A stretch of DNA of 64,000 nt from Eutreptiella sp. 'Long Island Sound 2002' (GCA_964036045.1 OZ038382.1:109266578-109330577); one strand, 5' to 3'. Shown: positions 35,029 through 48,456, counted from the stretch's first letter. The notes: generated by a model not told the origin, from the letters alone. Translations and numbers: made by a program.

Positions 35029-35640
35029 TGGGTGCCAAGTGCCCCTTGTGGTGGGCTCCCGAGCGGGGCCATATTGAATCCATTCCAGGGGGGGGAGGGG
35101 TGCAGTACGGGCCCCCATGTGCCCTCCAACCCCATGCTTGACCCCAACGACCCACGTGCCAAGGGGAAGACGCACGGTGGGAGCGCGCCCCTTGTCATGG
35201 GCCCCCAAGCGGGGCCATGTTCCATCCAATTCAGGGGGGGGGGGGGGTTGCAGTACGGGCCCCCATGTGCCCTCTAACCCCCTGCATGACCCTGTTGCAC
35301 CACGTGCCAAGGACACGCCGAACAGAGGGAGCGCGCCCCTTGTCATGGGCCCTCAAGCGGGGCCATATTCAATCCATTCCAGGGGGGGGGAGGGGAGCAG
35401 TACGGGCCCCCATGTGCCCTCTAACCCCATGCATGATCCCAGCGACCCACGTGCCAAGGGGAAGACGCACGGTGGGAGCGCGCCCCTTGTCATGGGCTCC
35501 CAAGCAGGGCCATGTTCCATCCAATTCAGGGGGGGGAGATGTGCAGTACGGGCCCCCATGTGCCCTCTAACCCCATGCATGACCCCATTGCACCACGTGC
35601 CAAGGACACGACAAACCGAGGGAGCGCGCCCCTTGTCTTC
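35029..35640 (+). repeat. ~147-bp minisatellite, about four units
   Basis: CAGTACGGGCCCCCATGTGC recurs at about 35,102, 35,248, 35,398 and 35,545. Each unit also carries GGGAGCGCGCCCCTTGTC and a run of eight or more G. Two half-unit variants alternate (one with GGGAAGACGCACGG, one with GGACACG), so the higher-order period is about 300 bp. Confidence 0.88.
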
Positions 35641-35667
35641 GCACAACGTCACTCAGATTGCATTCCA

Positions 35668-38611
35668 TTACTTCTTTGCCTTGGCTCTGCCCTTGCCCTT
35701 GCCTTTACCGCCCCCTTTCTTGGGCGCCGGTGGTGCAGGGTTCAGAATTTGATCCAAGGGAAAGTATGCGGCATCCGTTGTTGGCACAAACTGGGGGTTG
35801 CGCCAACATTGCATGCCCATGGACAATGGGACTTGTGAGCCTTGCGTGTATAAGTATGGATGCGGGATGGGAGTTTCACTACTTGGGGTGGCTCGAGAGA
35901 AGGGGAGGGTTTGGGGTTGCAATGATTGGGTGCTAGACGTAGCTTTGGAGGAGTGCACACCCTGAGACAAACGGGCAATACTGGAGGGTGGTGGAGCCGG
36001 AAGGGAGGGTGTGAATGGGGAAGGGGGGCGCACCCTGCGAAGCATAACTACATCATCACTCCCCTCTTCATGAATCGGTTGGTTAGCAAAAGGCACTGGG
36101 GGGTAAGCGGGGACGAAGGGGGGTACAAACGGGGGGGTGACGTACACTTGTGGTAGGGCTACGGAGGAGGGTGGGACGTCGGGCTCCGCGTTGTTTTGCT
36201 TTTTCTTCTTTCCGCCGGTAGCCATCTCCGATGCTTTTCGTTTTTGTGCTTTGGTGGGTGGCTTTGCTGAATTGTCCGCTTTAAGGTCACCCGATGGTTT
36301 CCTTTGCGTGTCAATACACGTCCGAAAAGTAAATCTAGCATCCTCAAAGCGTTCTTGCAAAACAATCGCCACATCCATAAAAATCCCTAGCCAAGGCACT
36401 CAATTGCAACCGGTTCCTCATTCTTTGGACCTCCCCTTGGCGCACCAGTAGTGCCGCCTCACCCTCCCCCTCGGGAACGATGCCTTCCACACTCGGTGCC
36501 TCCACGAGACAAGGACCGACGCGCTCATGGTTGTGGTAAAGCTTCCCAACCACGTTCCGCGACGTAAGCCCCAACTCCTAATGCATGGGAGGGTCCTCCA
36601 AGAAATTTTGGGAATGCACAAGGCCCAAGTGAAAAGCGGCGAATGTCTTGTCCCGCAATACCCGCCAAAAATGCCTACAGGGCATCCCAAGCATGGTAGG
36701 AAATGCACAAGTGCACACCAGGTCACTGTACAAAGTGTAGGTGGTAGATCCAACGGAGGTCCGGACGGGCCCCGAGAGTTGAACATGATGAGCTACATTG
36801 GTTCCTTGTCTGGAAACTGCAAAGACGGCTGCATTAGGCGCGGGGGCCACCATTGTGGGGGGGAGATCGTACTCCAAAAGATCCTCCACCCCCCTTGTGG
36901 GGTCAGGACAGTTGTCAAAGGCGGCAGCGGCCAAAGTCTCGTATGCGTGGTCCGGCAGCCTCTTCATGTTGTACCCAAGGGAAAAAAGCATCTGATGGGC
37001 TGCCTCTTCCCTTCCCCATGTGGTCAGCCGGTCCTTCATTGCCTCATACGGCATTGGAAAAATTTGGTGGGCCGTCTCATGCCGGGAGCGAAAGGAGCCC
37101 GTTGTCACGCGTGTGTCCAGACGCTCCCATTTCAAAATCAGCTCCCCCACCATGATCATGAGTGCGTCAAAAACGTTGTTCAACTTTTCCCGCTTGGTTA
37201 GGCGGCCCTCCTTTGCCTACCTATGGATGCCCTCCACCCGTTGTGTGGACAAAATCCCACGTGTGAACACACCCACCTGAAAACAGCGTGCCCAGCGTCG
37301 CACCTTGTCCCCCCCCTACGTAGCACTCAAATATGTGTGTCCACTTGAAAAGATTGGGTCCCCAACAATTTCAACATTCCACATGTGCTCAAAGACAACA
37401 ATGGAGACTTGGCGGTGTGCATGGGCCATGAGGCGGACCAATTTAGTGAAAGTGTCGTGGCCAAGAACGCCTTTCAAGTTCTTGGCCACGTTCTTGGCAA
37501 TGTGCCAGTAACACCAGAAGTACTTGGCGTCGGGGAAAACGGTGGCAACGGCCCCCGAAGCCTTCACGCATGCATCCGTGAACATGACCACGGGCGGGAT
37601 GCCCACGGCCGCCAACCAGTGGGTAAACTTGTACTCAAAGTCGCGAGTTTTTCCGCCCACGACAATGGCCTGGCCCATGAGCACTGACTGTCCATAGTTG
37701 TTGACCCCGACGAAGAGGCCAATGTTGAGGTTATACCTATTGCTTTGATAGGTATTGTCGTGGAGGATTAGATATGGGAAGCGCCGGGCAATAGCAATTT
37801 GCTCGACGCTCATCCAGAAGACATGGGATAGTTTCCCAATGTCATCCTTCACCACATGGGTGTACCACCCATGTTTGCCCTTTTCCTCAAGGCGGTTGAC
37901 CAACTCATGGGCATCCAGCGCTGAGGAGTACCCTTTGTCCTCAAAAATGTTTTGCACCTCCTTTGCGGTTATCTCGACCCCGGGGTTCCACATGAAATGT
38001 ACCACATTGCGGGGGGGCATGAAGGCTTGTCCCAAGTTCATGATGAAATCGGCATCCTCACGGGATCAATTCACCGGACCAAGGAATTTTTTTTGCTTGG
38101 CCGTTTGCGGTGGATGGTTCTGGTCCAGGCGGAGTCCTTTGGGACTCACGGGCCACACCTCGCGCATGCCATCCTTCCGGCGAGAAATGTACACATTGAA
38201 GGGACAACAATCCTCCTTTGACTCCGGTGCATATGTTGGCACCGTCCTACTCTCCTCGGGAAGGACCCCGGATTATGCTGCGTTATGATTGTGCTGTTTT
38301 TGGCGGCCTACTTTGTGGCAAAAAAAAAATGCTTGGCCTTTTTTTTTATCGCCACGACAACTGAGAATATAGCCGTTCTCATCCGCCCAATCCTCCATGC
38401 AGTCACAAACTTCTTGGTGACTAGAGCCGGCAAAAGCATTCACAACCGGCTCCCAAGTGGCATCGATCTCCGGAAACTTCATGCTGGCATCTTCTTCATC
38501 ATTATCTTCCTCATCGGAGCACGCTTCATATGGGTCTTCTTCGAGGACCTCCGATGGTGCCGGGGACAAGGGAAGGGGACTGTAGTTGAGCTCAGATGAT
38601 GTGTCTGACAT
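35668..38611 (-). pseudogene. MULE transposase (FAR1-like, MULE, SWIM), decayed
   Basis: This would cut and paste the MULE. Starting near ATG 38,611 (MSDTSSELNYSPLPLSPAP), an acidic N-terminus precedes a FAR1-type zinc region (GYILSCRGDKKKGQAFFFCH, then CCPFNVYISRRKDGMREVW and NHPP). The catalytic MULE domain is at 38,041-37,320: LILHDNTYQSNRYNLNIGLF with the first Asp, VVMFTDACVKASGAVATVFP with the second, and YFWCYWHIAKNVAKNLKG. A SWIM zinc finger (CTCAFPTMLGMPCRH) lies near 36,700. The C-terminus (36,399-35,668) is Pro-rich and ends GKGKGKGRAKAKK. Stops break it after the FAR1 start (about 38,280), near 38,070 and at about 37,227 (HR then UAG). Some could be introns, but the 37,227 stop lies in conserved sequence. 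Confidence 0.85.
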
Positions 38612-38746
38612 CTGTGTCTGAAAAAAAGTAGAACAGATGCGCTTGATGCTGGCGTCTATAGAAATACGCTGTTCAGCCCCAGCAATCAATCAAATCAGAA
38701 AATGAATTCCATTTTTTTCCCATTTACAGTTAATTCAAGCGCAGGC

Positions 38747-38812
38747 GCCAGATGTGGGCACATCCTTTAGTCCTACGCGTAGTCCTAAGCCGTAGTCCTG
38801 CAAAGCCATTCC
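38747..38812 (-). repeat. MULE right TIR
   Basis: It is the reverse complement of the left TIR over about 65 bases with about five mismatches. It is followed by the duplicated CGCGAGAAAT (38,813-38,822). Confidence 0.9.
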
Positions 38813-40677
38813 CGCGAGAAATCGTCATTTTTACACCAAAACTAAAAGTCGCAGATAAGCGCAACGGAAGCAGACTTCAAAAACAAGGTTGCGCAAGCGT
38901 AAACGGCTTTTGAAAAAGAAGGTATGAACCGTAGTTTTTAAAGTTCTAAAGGAAATTTTTGCACAGTTGCATCAAAAGTTTTATAAACTTTAGGAAAAAG
39001 TATTCAAACTCAACCCACACTACAGAGCAGGTAGACAACCCACCTCTCAGGTATGCCAGTGTCATCTCACACGCATGCATTGCGTTTGTGTTGGTTGCTT
39101 CGTTAAAACGTTAGGGTTGTCAACGCTGTGTTCGTTGGGGGTTTGGGTGTTCCTCTCTCTTGCTCTGCACAGGTCAAAATAGGAATGAAAGGTATGCGAT
39201 GCGAAGGGAGCGCACAGCGCACATGTAGGGTTAGAATATGCCCTGTGCTCGCGATGCATGTGCCTAATCCAGGCATTCACACGCTGTGGCGCTTTCCCTG
39301 TACCCCAATTCACCCTTGTTCTCTCTTCACAGGTAATAAAAAAAAGTGCTTGCTCGTGTTTGTTTGCTCGTGTGTAGCCAGAGCGCTAAAGTAGGGTTGC
39401 TTAAAACGCTTGGGCTTGTTTATCATTCGCCGTAGGTTTGTTTAAGCGCGTAGGGTTGTTTTGCGCTCGTACTTTCCTCGGCATTCACATGATGCGTGGT
39501 GAGTAAGGTAGGTAAGCCCAGGAGGAGCTGACCTCCTGGTTGAGTCACGCCTGTGATTGGTTATGTTGGGTTAAATTAGGTAAAAACAGCAGGAAAGTGA
39601 TGATTGTGCAGACCTGTGCATGCATATGACGCATCAAAGGGTAGGCCACGCGAAGTGCGCACGGTAAACGTTGTTTAGGTTACCCAGGGGCTCCTCGGTA
39701 CGTTCTATAAGAGAACCTGAGGAGTCTCTTAACGCTTGCTTGCTTGACAGGGGTGTTTGAGGACAGTGTATTATAGGTCACACTGAGAAGCGTATAATAC
39801 GTGGAGTGTGGCTTGGTTCCTCAGCCGCAAACATCCCCTTATTGGCCTTTGCTTTACAGGTGGGCAGGTAGGGTGATTGGTGCAGTCCCTTTGAGCAGCG
39901 CTAAAATATGCTGCGCAGATCACACAATTAACAAACTGCAACTCAGCCAGGAGTGGCGAGTGCAGTCCGACTTCTTCGACATACACGCTGTGCACGCACA
40001 CTGAGCACTCCCTCCCTCCAAGCCCTGACAGGGAAACGCGTAGTGGCGTCCCTGTTAGGTCACAGCCGCTTAGTAGCGCTGTGTTCTCCTGCTTTCTCAC
40101 AGGAGGGTAAATAGGACCCGAGACCTCATTGACAGCAACGCCAAGTAGCGTGTGTAGGTGTTAGGGTCAGCAGGTCTGGCTGGAGTTGAGTGCAGGTGAT
40201 GAGTGCTCACCCTGCCTTCGAAGGCCGGTGCTGGCGTTAGTGAGTGTAGTGTAGTGGTGTCTCCTGTCCCGCGTGCTTTTCCTGGTGGGCAGTGGAGTGC
40301 GTTAGCTTTTGGCCCTTAGCAAAAATGGGCGTTCTGTATGCCCTTAGCACACTTGGCCACCCCTCCCCTCTAGTAGGTAGGGCTTTTGCCGTCTTCTCCC
40401 AAGGATAGGCGCCAGCACAGAAATTGGGTGCCATAGGAGTGGTAATAGTACCTGATTAGGACCTTCGGTGCGACGTCAGCGAAGCCCGGTCTCCGGGAGC
40501 CCCGCCGGGGAGAGAAGTGAGACACACACAGACATACGTAGCACACATAGGGGTATGGTAAACCCTGTAAGGAAGGGTCGAACCCCATGGGTCTGGACCA
40601 GTCAGGGGTCCTAACTGTGGGCTCGCTTGTCCCCAAGGAGGGAAGACACACCTTGCCTCATAACACCTTGCTTGTCA
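38813..40677 (-). mobile_element. gypsy-1A LTR, inner part
   Basis: It continues the LTR after the MULE, with CGCGAGAAAT then TCGTCATTTTTACACC as in copy B at 44,823. The inner border is placed at 40,677. On the minus strand a purine run AGGGGGGAA is followed by TGACAAGC, as a polypurine tract and LTR start would be. LTR length without the MULE is about 3.1 kb. The border is inferred. Confidence 0.65.
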
Positions 40678-43600
40678 TTCCCCCCTGATGTAGTAAGCCA
40701 CCGTTCTTCGTTGGTCCCCCAAGGTCATTACATCAGGGCAGTTCCCATGCAACACATGGTCAACAAGGTGTAGCACAAGGCATACACTCGCTGGGTGGCT
40801 ACAAACCTGATAAGCGGCCACCTGGTCCACGCTGGAAACCATAGGCATGGGTCTGCAGGGCACAGACAGGGTCAGTGCAGTGCTCAGTAAGCAGTAGTCT
40901 GTGAAAAACCAATGGCCTTCGGCCAGGGAGTGGTTGTCGCGGGGGGCTAACAGTCCTGTCCTGCGATGCACTGCGGGGCAACTGTGACAACTGCTCTTAC
41001 ACCCATACACAGGCACGTCTGCAGAAGAGTGCTCACTGCACCTGTGAGGTTAGAACACAGTCAATAGACTGACACAGGGAAATTAGGTTTGCTTTTTACG
41101 CTGGGACATAGTCTCAGCACGGGTTAGGAGCTGCCCCTCGTTGTTTTCAACGAGGTAGGTGCGGAAGATGGGGTTGATACTCCCATCTGGTTGTGTGAAG
41201 GCTGACATAGGTTCCCAGGTGGCCTCAGATAACCCATAGCCATCCCACAGGGTTGGGAGTTTCCAGCCCTGTTTATACTCGTTGCGAGCAATACCTGCAA
41301 CCTTGTAGTAACCATCGACTGCCATCTCATCGGCAGTCATCTCTTCGAGTTCGTCTGCCTCCTCTGGACTGGCAGCGTTCTCTAGGTCTATACACTCGAC
41401 CTCACTGTCGCTGAGGTGCCACTCATCCCAAGACAAGTTGTCAGGGGAGTGATAGTGCCTCAACTGTTTAGGTGCACACAACAGTTCACCACCTAGACGT
41501 GGACTGCACCTGACATGGATCCTGGATCCATCTATCCTGATGATACGATAGGGTCCAAAATAAGGGTCCTGTAGGCAGTTACGTGGCCAGGAGGGTAGGC
41601 GTGAATGGTGAACCAAAACAAGGTCACCAACCTTGAAGCTGGCAGGTCGCCGTAGGCGGTTCCGTCGGCTCAGTTCACGGTCACGGATGTGTCTCAGGTT
41701 AGTCCCAGCCTGGTTAGCCAGATACTGCTTGTGTTCCAGCCAATCTCCCACAGGGCTCTTGAAGTCGTCAGGAAAGGGAGTTTTGAAGAACAAAGCAGGT
41801 CGTCCTCCATGGAACAGTTCGTGGGGGGTGAAACCCGTAGAAGAGCTCCGCTGTGAGTTCATGGTCAGAACTGCCCAGGGCACTAGGCGTACCCAGTCCT
41901 TGGTACGCTCCTGTTTCATCAGGATTCTTAAGTTTTGCTCCACCACACGGTTCTGTCTCTCACAGAGAGGGTTAGACGTGTGGGTATAGGGCACACCTGT
42001 GGTTACCTCCACGTTGAGGGCATTTGGCACTCGTTTCCACCACCCAGTGTCACTGCGGATGCGTACATCCTCATCAGAGTGCACCTGCTTAGGTGCCCCA
42101 TAGGGTTGGAACCATTGTTCGACCAACAGTTTCACAGTCTGCTCACCTGTGATTTTCTTATTGCAAGGGAACACACCGGTGAAGCGAGATAGGCCACAGG
42201 TGACCACTAGGCAACTATCAGAGCCGCCGAAGCGTGGTAGGCTGTGGATGAAATCCACGTAGAGAAGAGAGTTAGCACAATAATAGAGTAGAAACACTCA
42301 CGGAAGAAGTCCACTGAGCGACTAACGCCAGTGTGACCAGAACTGAGATGGGACCACTGTAGGCACCCATCCAGTCGTGCCTCAGGCACCACAATTCGGT
42401 CCTCGTAGAAGAGATACTGATTGTTTTTATACAACTGGTGCCCGTCAATGACACGGGGTTCGAGACCAGTGCTGAGGGTTGGGAGAATTTCTTTGTATTC
42501 TGACTGATAATCGGTTAGACTCCAACCCTCCAGGATTCCAGCAGTGCGCATGGACAGGTCAAGCTGGACATCCATACGCTGGAAAGACTCTCTGGCGAGC
42601 GCCTCAGAGCTCTCACCTATAAGCGCATCGAAGTTGTTGCGCGATATATAGTCAGACAGTTCATTCCTTATTGCAGGGATGTGATGAACTGTCAGCCTGA
42701 ACTGGCTCAGGTAAGTCCACCACCACTTTCGCTTAGCTTTCTCTGGTGGTGGGCCCTTCTGAAAAGACTTCACAGGTTCCTGGTCACACAGCCAGACAAT
42801 AGGGTTAGATCCCAGGAGTCGGGATCGTGACGAAAGCACCAACATACCGGCCAGGAGTTCCTGGTCATAGGTGCTGTAATTGGAACGCGCTTGGTTCCAT
42901 TTCCAATTCCAGTGTCCCAGTGGCACCAGTCGCCACTCACTGGTAGAATAGTCATGTTTCGACGAACCATCACGGTTCAGTCCACTAGTAGGATAGTGGC
43001 ACTGGGTTAGTTCAGCGGGGTTCAGCTCCTGCCATTGGTAGATCGTACCACCCCCCCCTACGTCACTGGCATCAGTGATCAGGACTATCTCGCCCTTAGG
43101 GCGGGGTACTCCCAGGCAGTTGGAGGAGGCAATTTTCTTTTTCAACTCCTGGAAACACTCTTTCTCTCTGGCGGTCCACCTCCAGGGAATGGTTTTCTTG
43201 ATTAGGTCAGTGAGGGGGGCAGAGGAGTAAGTAAAATGTGGATGTGACGCCGATAGAAATTACAGGCGCCCACAAAACTCCTCACGTGGTGTAGACCCTT
43301 CTTAGGGTCATCGCGAATCTGCATGTCCTGTAGGGGCTGCATCTTAGACGTGGCTGGTTTCCACCAACCATACCCCACGTCGAAACCCAAATATTCCATC
43401 TCCTCTTTCATGAACTCACATTTTTCGAGTTTGATTCAGAGATGGCTTTCTTGACAAACAATGAAAAATTCACGGAGGAGAAGGACATGGTCCTCTTGGG
43501 TATTGGTACCCAAAGTCACGTTGTTAATGTGGGCCTCCATTTCTGCACCCCGAGAAATCAACTCCTGTACTAGAGGCCTGCGCCTCAGTATGAGAAAGAT
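40678..43600 (-). pseudogene. gypsy-1A pol remnant (RT end, RNase H, integrase, chromodomain)
   Basis: Reading leftward from 43,600: the end of a reverse transcriptase (EEMEYLGFDVGYGWWKPATS, VRSFVGACNFYRRHI), RNase H (VLITDASDVGGGGTIYQW, YDQELLAGMLVL, VHHIPAIRNELSDYISR), then integrase (LLYVDFIHSLPRFGGSDSCL with the first catalytic Asp, PKQVHSDEDVRIRS, NPLCERQNRVVEQNLR). The end is a chromodomain (YKVAGIARNEYKQGW, WDGYGLSEATWEP), stopping at 41,083. Breaks are stops near 43,440 and 43,200 and a ~120-bp deletion near 42,280. Compared with copy B, that deletion removes the Cys part of the integrase zinc motif. The 5' half of pol is cut off by gypsy-1B. Confidence 0.85.
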
Positions 43601-46600
43601 GACCTTGATTAGTGCCCTAGATATTTTGATGAAATCCTGCAGGTTTTGAAGTTGAAAACCCAAACCGAAGCAGCCAGTAGAGCAAGAACAGGATGTGGAT
43701 CGAATCAATGAATAGTTTTGAAATCTAGTGTAACACAGAAGGGCTGCAGATAGACAAAGCAGGTATAAACACAAAGATTCAAACACAAAAGGATAATACA
43801 AAAGATTTTATATGAAAACTGGACTGACTCTAGCCTCCAAGATAACATCAAGCACTTCATGTGCACTCTTTTGGGTGAAATGGTGCTGGTCAGGAATGTG
43901 GGGCATAGGTGTCAGGCCAACACAGAAAATGACTTGGCCAAGCAACTGAATTCAGAAACAGTTAAAACGTAGAACCACAATAAGTGGTAGAAACAATTGA
44001 GTATAGGGGTCTTGGGGTGGGAGACCACTAGGCTTCACCTCCAAGGCCTAAAGCATGAAATGCCTATTTTATTTCGGTATATCCTCCATGAAGGAGGGTA
44101 CCTCCGCTCAGTTGGGTGGTAGGGGTGAACTTCATGGGGAGCTAGTGTTACAACCCTAGTTACTTTGAGAAAGTGTACTTTAGGCTTCAAAAGAGAGATA
44201 AAAATACTTAAGTTAGTCTTAGCATCAACAAAAGGGTTTTAAGGGGGGCTTGGCCTGGATCAAGCCCTCCAAGAAAGACATGGCAGTCACTTTTTCTTAC
44301 TCCCCCCTGGAGTACTAGTTAGCTAAGCTAGTAGGACCCAGGAAAAAGGCTCACATATTCCCAATATACCTCAGAAAATGCATTAAACTTACCAAAAAAA
44401 ACTTCATCATCAGTTCATAGAAGCCTATCACACTGTAGGCACCCTCGAAAAACAGTGTAATGTACCGTGAATGATGTCCCTTCGATGGGGCATTCCTCAA
44501 AAGTTGCTGGCGTGCGACAAAAACTTTTGGTAAAAATTTGGGGGTAGTGGGGTTCGAACCAAGGACTCTCTCCCTAGAGCACATGTGCTTGCCCACTAGG
44601 GTACAGTCGAGCGCTCTGATGCGGACGGCGATCGCTGTATAAACAGCGTTTTAGTAAACGTCCTGACCAAGGGCCAGGGTGGAGCAATACTCCCAATGGA
44701 GGACACAAATCTCCAGGAGCTGAAAAAAAATAGAAAGTGTAACCAACAGGGAGTGATTCCTGCGGTTTAGCGAAAGCGGTAGCGATTTAACAAGTCAAAT
44801 CGCTAAAAATTGACAAAATCACGCGAGAAATCGTCATTTTTACACCAAACTCAAAGTCGCAGACAAGTGCAAAGGAAGCGGACTTCAAAAACAAAGTTGC
44901 GCAAGCGTAAACGGCTTTTGAAAAAGAAGGTATGAACTGTAGTTTTTAAAGTTCTAAAGGAAATTTTTGCACAGTTGCATCAAAATTTTTATAAACTTTA
45001 GGGAAAAGTATTCAAACTCAACCCACACCACAGAGCAGGTAGACAACCCACCTCTCAGGTATGCCAGTGTCATCTCACAAGCATGCATTGCGTCCGTGTT
45101 CGTTGCTTCGTTAAAACGTTAGGGTTGTCAACGCTGTGTTCCTTGGGGGTTCGGGCGCTCATCTCTTTTGCTCCGCACAGGTCAAAACAGGAACGAAAGG
45201 TATGCGATGCAAATGGAGCGCGCAGCGCGCACGTAGGGTTAGAATATGCCCTGTGCTCGCGATGCGTGTGCCCAATTGAGGCATTCACACGCTGTGACGC
45301 TTTCCCTGTACCCCAATTCATCCTTGTTCTCTCTTCACAGGTAAGAAAAGAAAGTGTTTGCTCGTGTGTAGCCGTAGCGTTAAAGTAGGGTTGCTTAAAA
45401 CGCTTAGGCTTGTTTATAACTCGCAATAGGGTTGTTTTTCGTTCGCTTCACTTCGGCATTCACACGATGCATGGTGAGTAAGGTAGGTAAGCCCAGGAGG
45501 AGCTCACCTTCTGGTTGAGTCAGTGTGGTTATGGTTCCGCCTCCCTTCCCTGCATGCGTGCACACGATGCATTAAAGGGATTTGTCAGTAGCCCACGCGC
45601 TGTGCACGCGGTATGAACCCTTGCCAGGTTACCCAGGGCTTCGCCCTACGTTCCATAAGGGAACGGGGGAAGTCCTTAAGCTTGTTTGCTTGCAACTGGG
45701 TTCAGGAACAGTGTATTATAGGGCACACTAAGAAGCGTGTAATACGTGGAGTGTGTCTTGGTTCCTCCGCCTTCAACCCAGTTCATTGGCCTCTGTTGTA
45801 CAGGTGAGAGAGGTTCAGGGTGATTGGTGCACGCAGCAGCTGCCTTTGGCGGTTATCCCATTTTTCTGCCCCAGCTAAACAGGGGCGTTGATCACACACT
45901 CAATTGACTGCGCCTCAGCCAGGAGTGGCGAGGGCAGTTCGACTCCATCGACATCCGCGCTGTGCACGCAACAAGAGCACCCTTTCCCTCCGAGCCCTAG
46001 GAGGGAAACGTGTTGTGACGTCCCTGTTAGGGCACAGTTGCTTGGTAGCGCTGTGTTCTCTTGTCTTCTTCACAGGAGGGTCATTAGGACCCGAGACTTC
46101 GTTGACAGCAACTCCAAGTAGCGTGTGTAGGGGTTAGGGTCAGCAGGCCTGGCAGGAGTTGAGTGCAGGTGATGAGTGCTCACCCTGCCTTCGAAGGCCG
46201 GTGCTGGCGTTAGTGAGTTTAGTGTAGTGGTGTCTCCTGTCCCGCGTGCTTTTCCTGGTGGGCAGGGGAGTGCGTTAGCTTTGGGCCCTTAGCAAAAATG
46301 GGCGTTTTGTATGCCCTTAGCACACTTCGCCACCCCTCCCCTCTAGTAGGTAGGGCTTTTGCCGTCTTCCCCCAAGGATAGGCGTCAGCACAGAAATTGG
46401 GCGCCATAGGAGTGGTAATAGTACCTGATTAGGACCTTCGGTCCGACGTCAGCGAAACCCGGTCTCCGGGAGCCCCGCCGGGGAGAGAATTGAGACACAC
46501 ACAGACATACGTAGCACACATAGGGGTATGGTAAACCCTGTAAGGAAGGGTAGAGCCCCATGGGTCTGGACCAGTCAGGGGTCCTAACTGTGGGCTCGCT

Positions 46601-46650
46601 TGTCCCCAAGGAGGGAAGACACACCTTGCCTCATAACACCTTGCTTATCA
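43601..46650 (-). mobile_element. gypsy-1B LTR
   Basis: A complete 3.05-kb copy of the LTR, TGACC...TATCA on the plus strand, is collinear with gypsy-1A over both of its parts. Its outer end abuts pol of gypsy-1A, so 1B probably inserted into 1A. The matching target duplication would be outside the window. A tRNA-like segment lies at about 44,545-44,612 (B box GGTTCGAACC at 44,551; A box near 44,588-44,599, minus strand). Confidence 0.7.
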
Positions 46651-48456
46651 TTGCCCCCTGGTGTAGTAAGCCACCGTTCTTTGTTGGCTCCCCAAGGTCA
46701 TTACATCAGGGCAGTCCCCATGCAACACATGGTCAACAAGGCATACACTCGCTGGGTGGCTGCAATCCTGATAAGCGGCCACCTGGTCCACGCTGGAAAC
46801 CATAGGCATGGGTCTGCAGGGCACAGACGGGGTCAGTGCAGTGCTCAGTAAGCAGTAGTCTGTGAAAAACCAATGGCCTTCGGCCAGGGAGTGGTTGTCA
46901 TGGGGGGCTAACGGTCCTGTCCTGCGATGCACTGCGGGGCAACTGCGACAACTGCTCTTACACCCATACACAGGCACGTCTGCAGAAGAGTGCTCATTGC
47001 ACCTGTCAGTAGACTGACACAGGGAAATTAGTTTTGCTTTTTACGCTGGGACATAGTCTCAGCACGGGTTAGGAGCTGCCCGTCGTTGTTCTCAACGAGG
47101 TAGGTGCGGAAGATGGGGCTGACACTCCCATCTGGTTGTATGAAGGCTGACATAGGTTCCCAGGTCGCTCTAGATAACCCATAGCCATCCCACAGGGTTA
47201 GGAATTTCCAGCCCTGTTTATACTCGTGGCGAGCAATACCTGCAACCACGTAGTAACCATCGACTGCCATCTCATCGGCAGTCATCTCTTCGAGTTCGTC
47301 TGCCTCCTCTGGACTGGCAGCGTTCTCTAGGTCTATACGCTCGACCTCACTGTCGCTGAGGCGCCACTCATCCCAAGACAAATCTTCAGGGGAGTGATAG
47401 TGCCTCAACTGTTTAGGTGCACACAGCAGTTCACCACCTAGACGTGGACTGCACCTGACATGGATCCTGGATCCATCCATCCTGATGATACGATAGGGTG
47501 CAAAATAAGGGTCCTGTAGGCAGTTACGTGGCCATGAGGGTAGGCATGAATGGTGAACCAAAACACTCGTTTGTACCACCCAGTGTCACTGCGGATGCGT
47601 ACATCCTCATCAGAGTGCACCTGCTTACGTGCCCCATAGGGTTCGAGCCATTGTTCGACCAACAGTTTCACAGTCTGCTCACCTGTGATTTTCTTATTGC
47701 AAGGGAACACACGGGTGAAGCGCAATAGGCCACAGGTGACCACTAGGCAACCATCATAGCCGCCGAAGCGTCGTAGGCTGTGGATGAAATCCACGTAGAG
47801 AAGAGAGTTAGCACAATAGGGTATGGGTAAGCTGGAGATCAGGCCCCTATCCCTGCTGTCGCTCTGCTTGCTGGCGTGACAGCCACAAGCATCCACAATG
47901 GTCTGCATACGCGACCTCAGTTCAGTCAGGGTTAGACTAGAGTAGAAACACTCACCGAAGAAGTCCACTGAGCGATTAGCGCCAGTGTGACCAGAACTGA
48001 GATGGGACCACTGTAGGCACCCATCCAGTTGTGCCTCAGGCACCACAATTCGGTCCTCATAGAAGAGGTACTGATTGTTTTTATACCACTGGTGCCCGTC
48101 AATGACACGGGGTTCGAGACCAGTGCTGAGGGTTTGGAGAATTTCTGTGCATTCTGACTGATAGTGGGTTAGACTCCAACCCTCCAGGATTCCAGCAGTG
48201 CGCATGGACAGGTCAAGCTGGACATCCATACGCTGGAAAGACTCTCTGGCGAGCGCCTCAGAGCTCTCACCTATAAGCGCATCGAAGTTGTTGCGCCAGA
48301 TATAGTCAGACAGTTCATTCTTTATTCCGGGGATATGATGAACTGTCAGCCTGAACTGGCTCAGGTAAGTCCACCACCACTTTAGCTTAGCTTTCTCTGG
48401 TGGTGGGCCCTTCTGAAAAGACTTCACAGGCTCCTGGTCACACAGCCAGACAATAG
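46651..48456 (-). pseudogene. gypsy-1B pol remnant
   Basis: It encodes the RNase H end (VHHIPGIKNELSDYIWR), the integrase zinc region with VDACGCHASKQ, and the integrase start LLYVDFIHSLRRFGGYDGCL. At about 47,570 roughly 410 bp present in copy A (41,621-42,030) are missing, removing the third catalytic residue and the integrase C-terminal half. The chromodomain end follows to 47,028. The upstream end is cut at 48,456 by gypsy-2, after ACAATAG. In copy A the sequence continues there with GGTTAGATCCC. Confidence 0.85.

Larger units (their letters stand above)
29442..38812. mobile_element. MULE (Mutator-like DNA transposon), 9,371 bp
   Basis: Ends are inverted repeats starting GGGAATGGCT, with a 10-bp target duplication. 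Inside are a minus-strand transposase pseudogene with FAR1-like, MULE and SWIM domains (38,611-35,668), a plus-strand passenger gene of unknown function (29,656-33,936) and two minisatellites. It sits in the gypsy-1A LTR. Domain content, TIRs and duplication length agree, so the class is firm. Confidence 0.92.
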
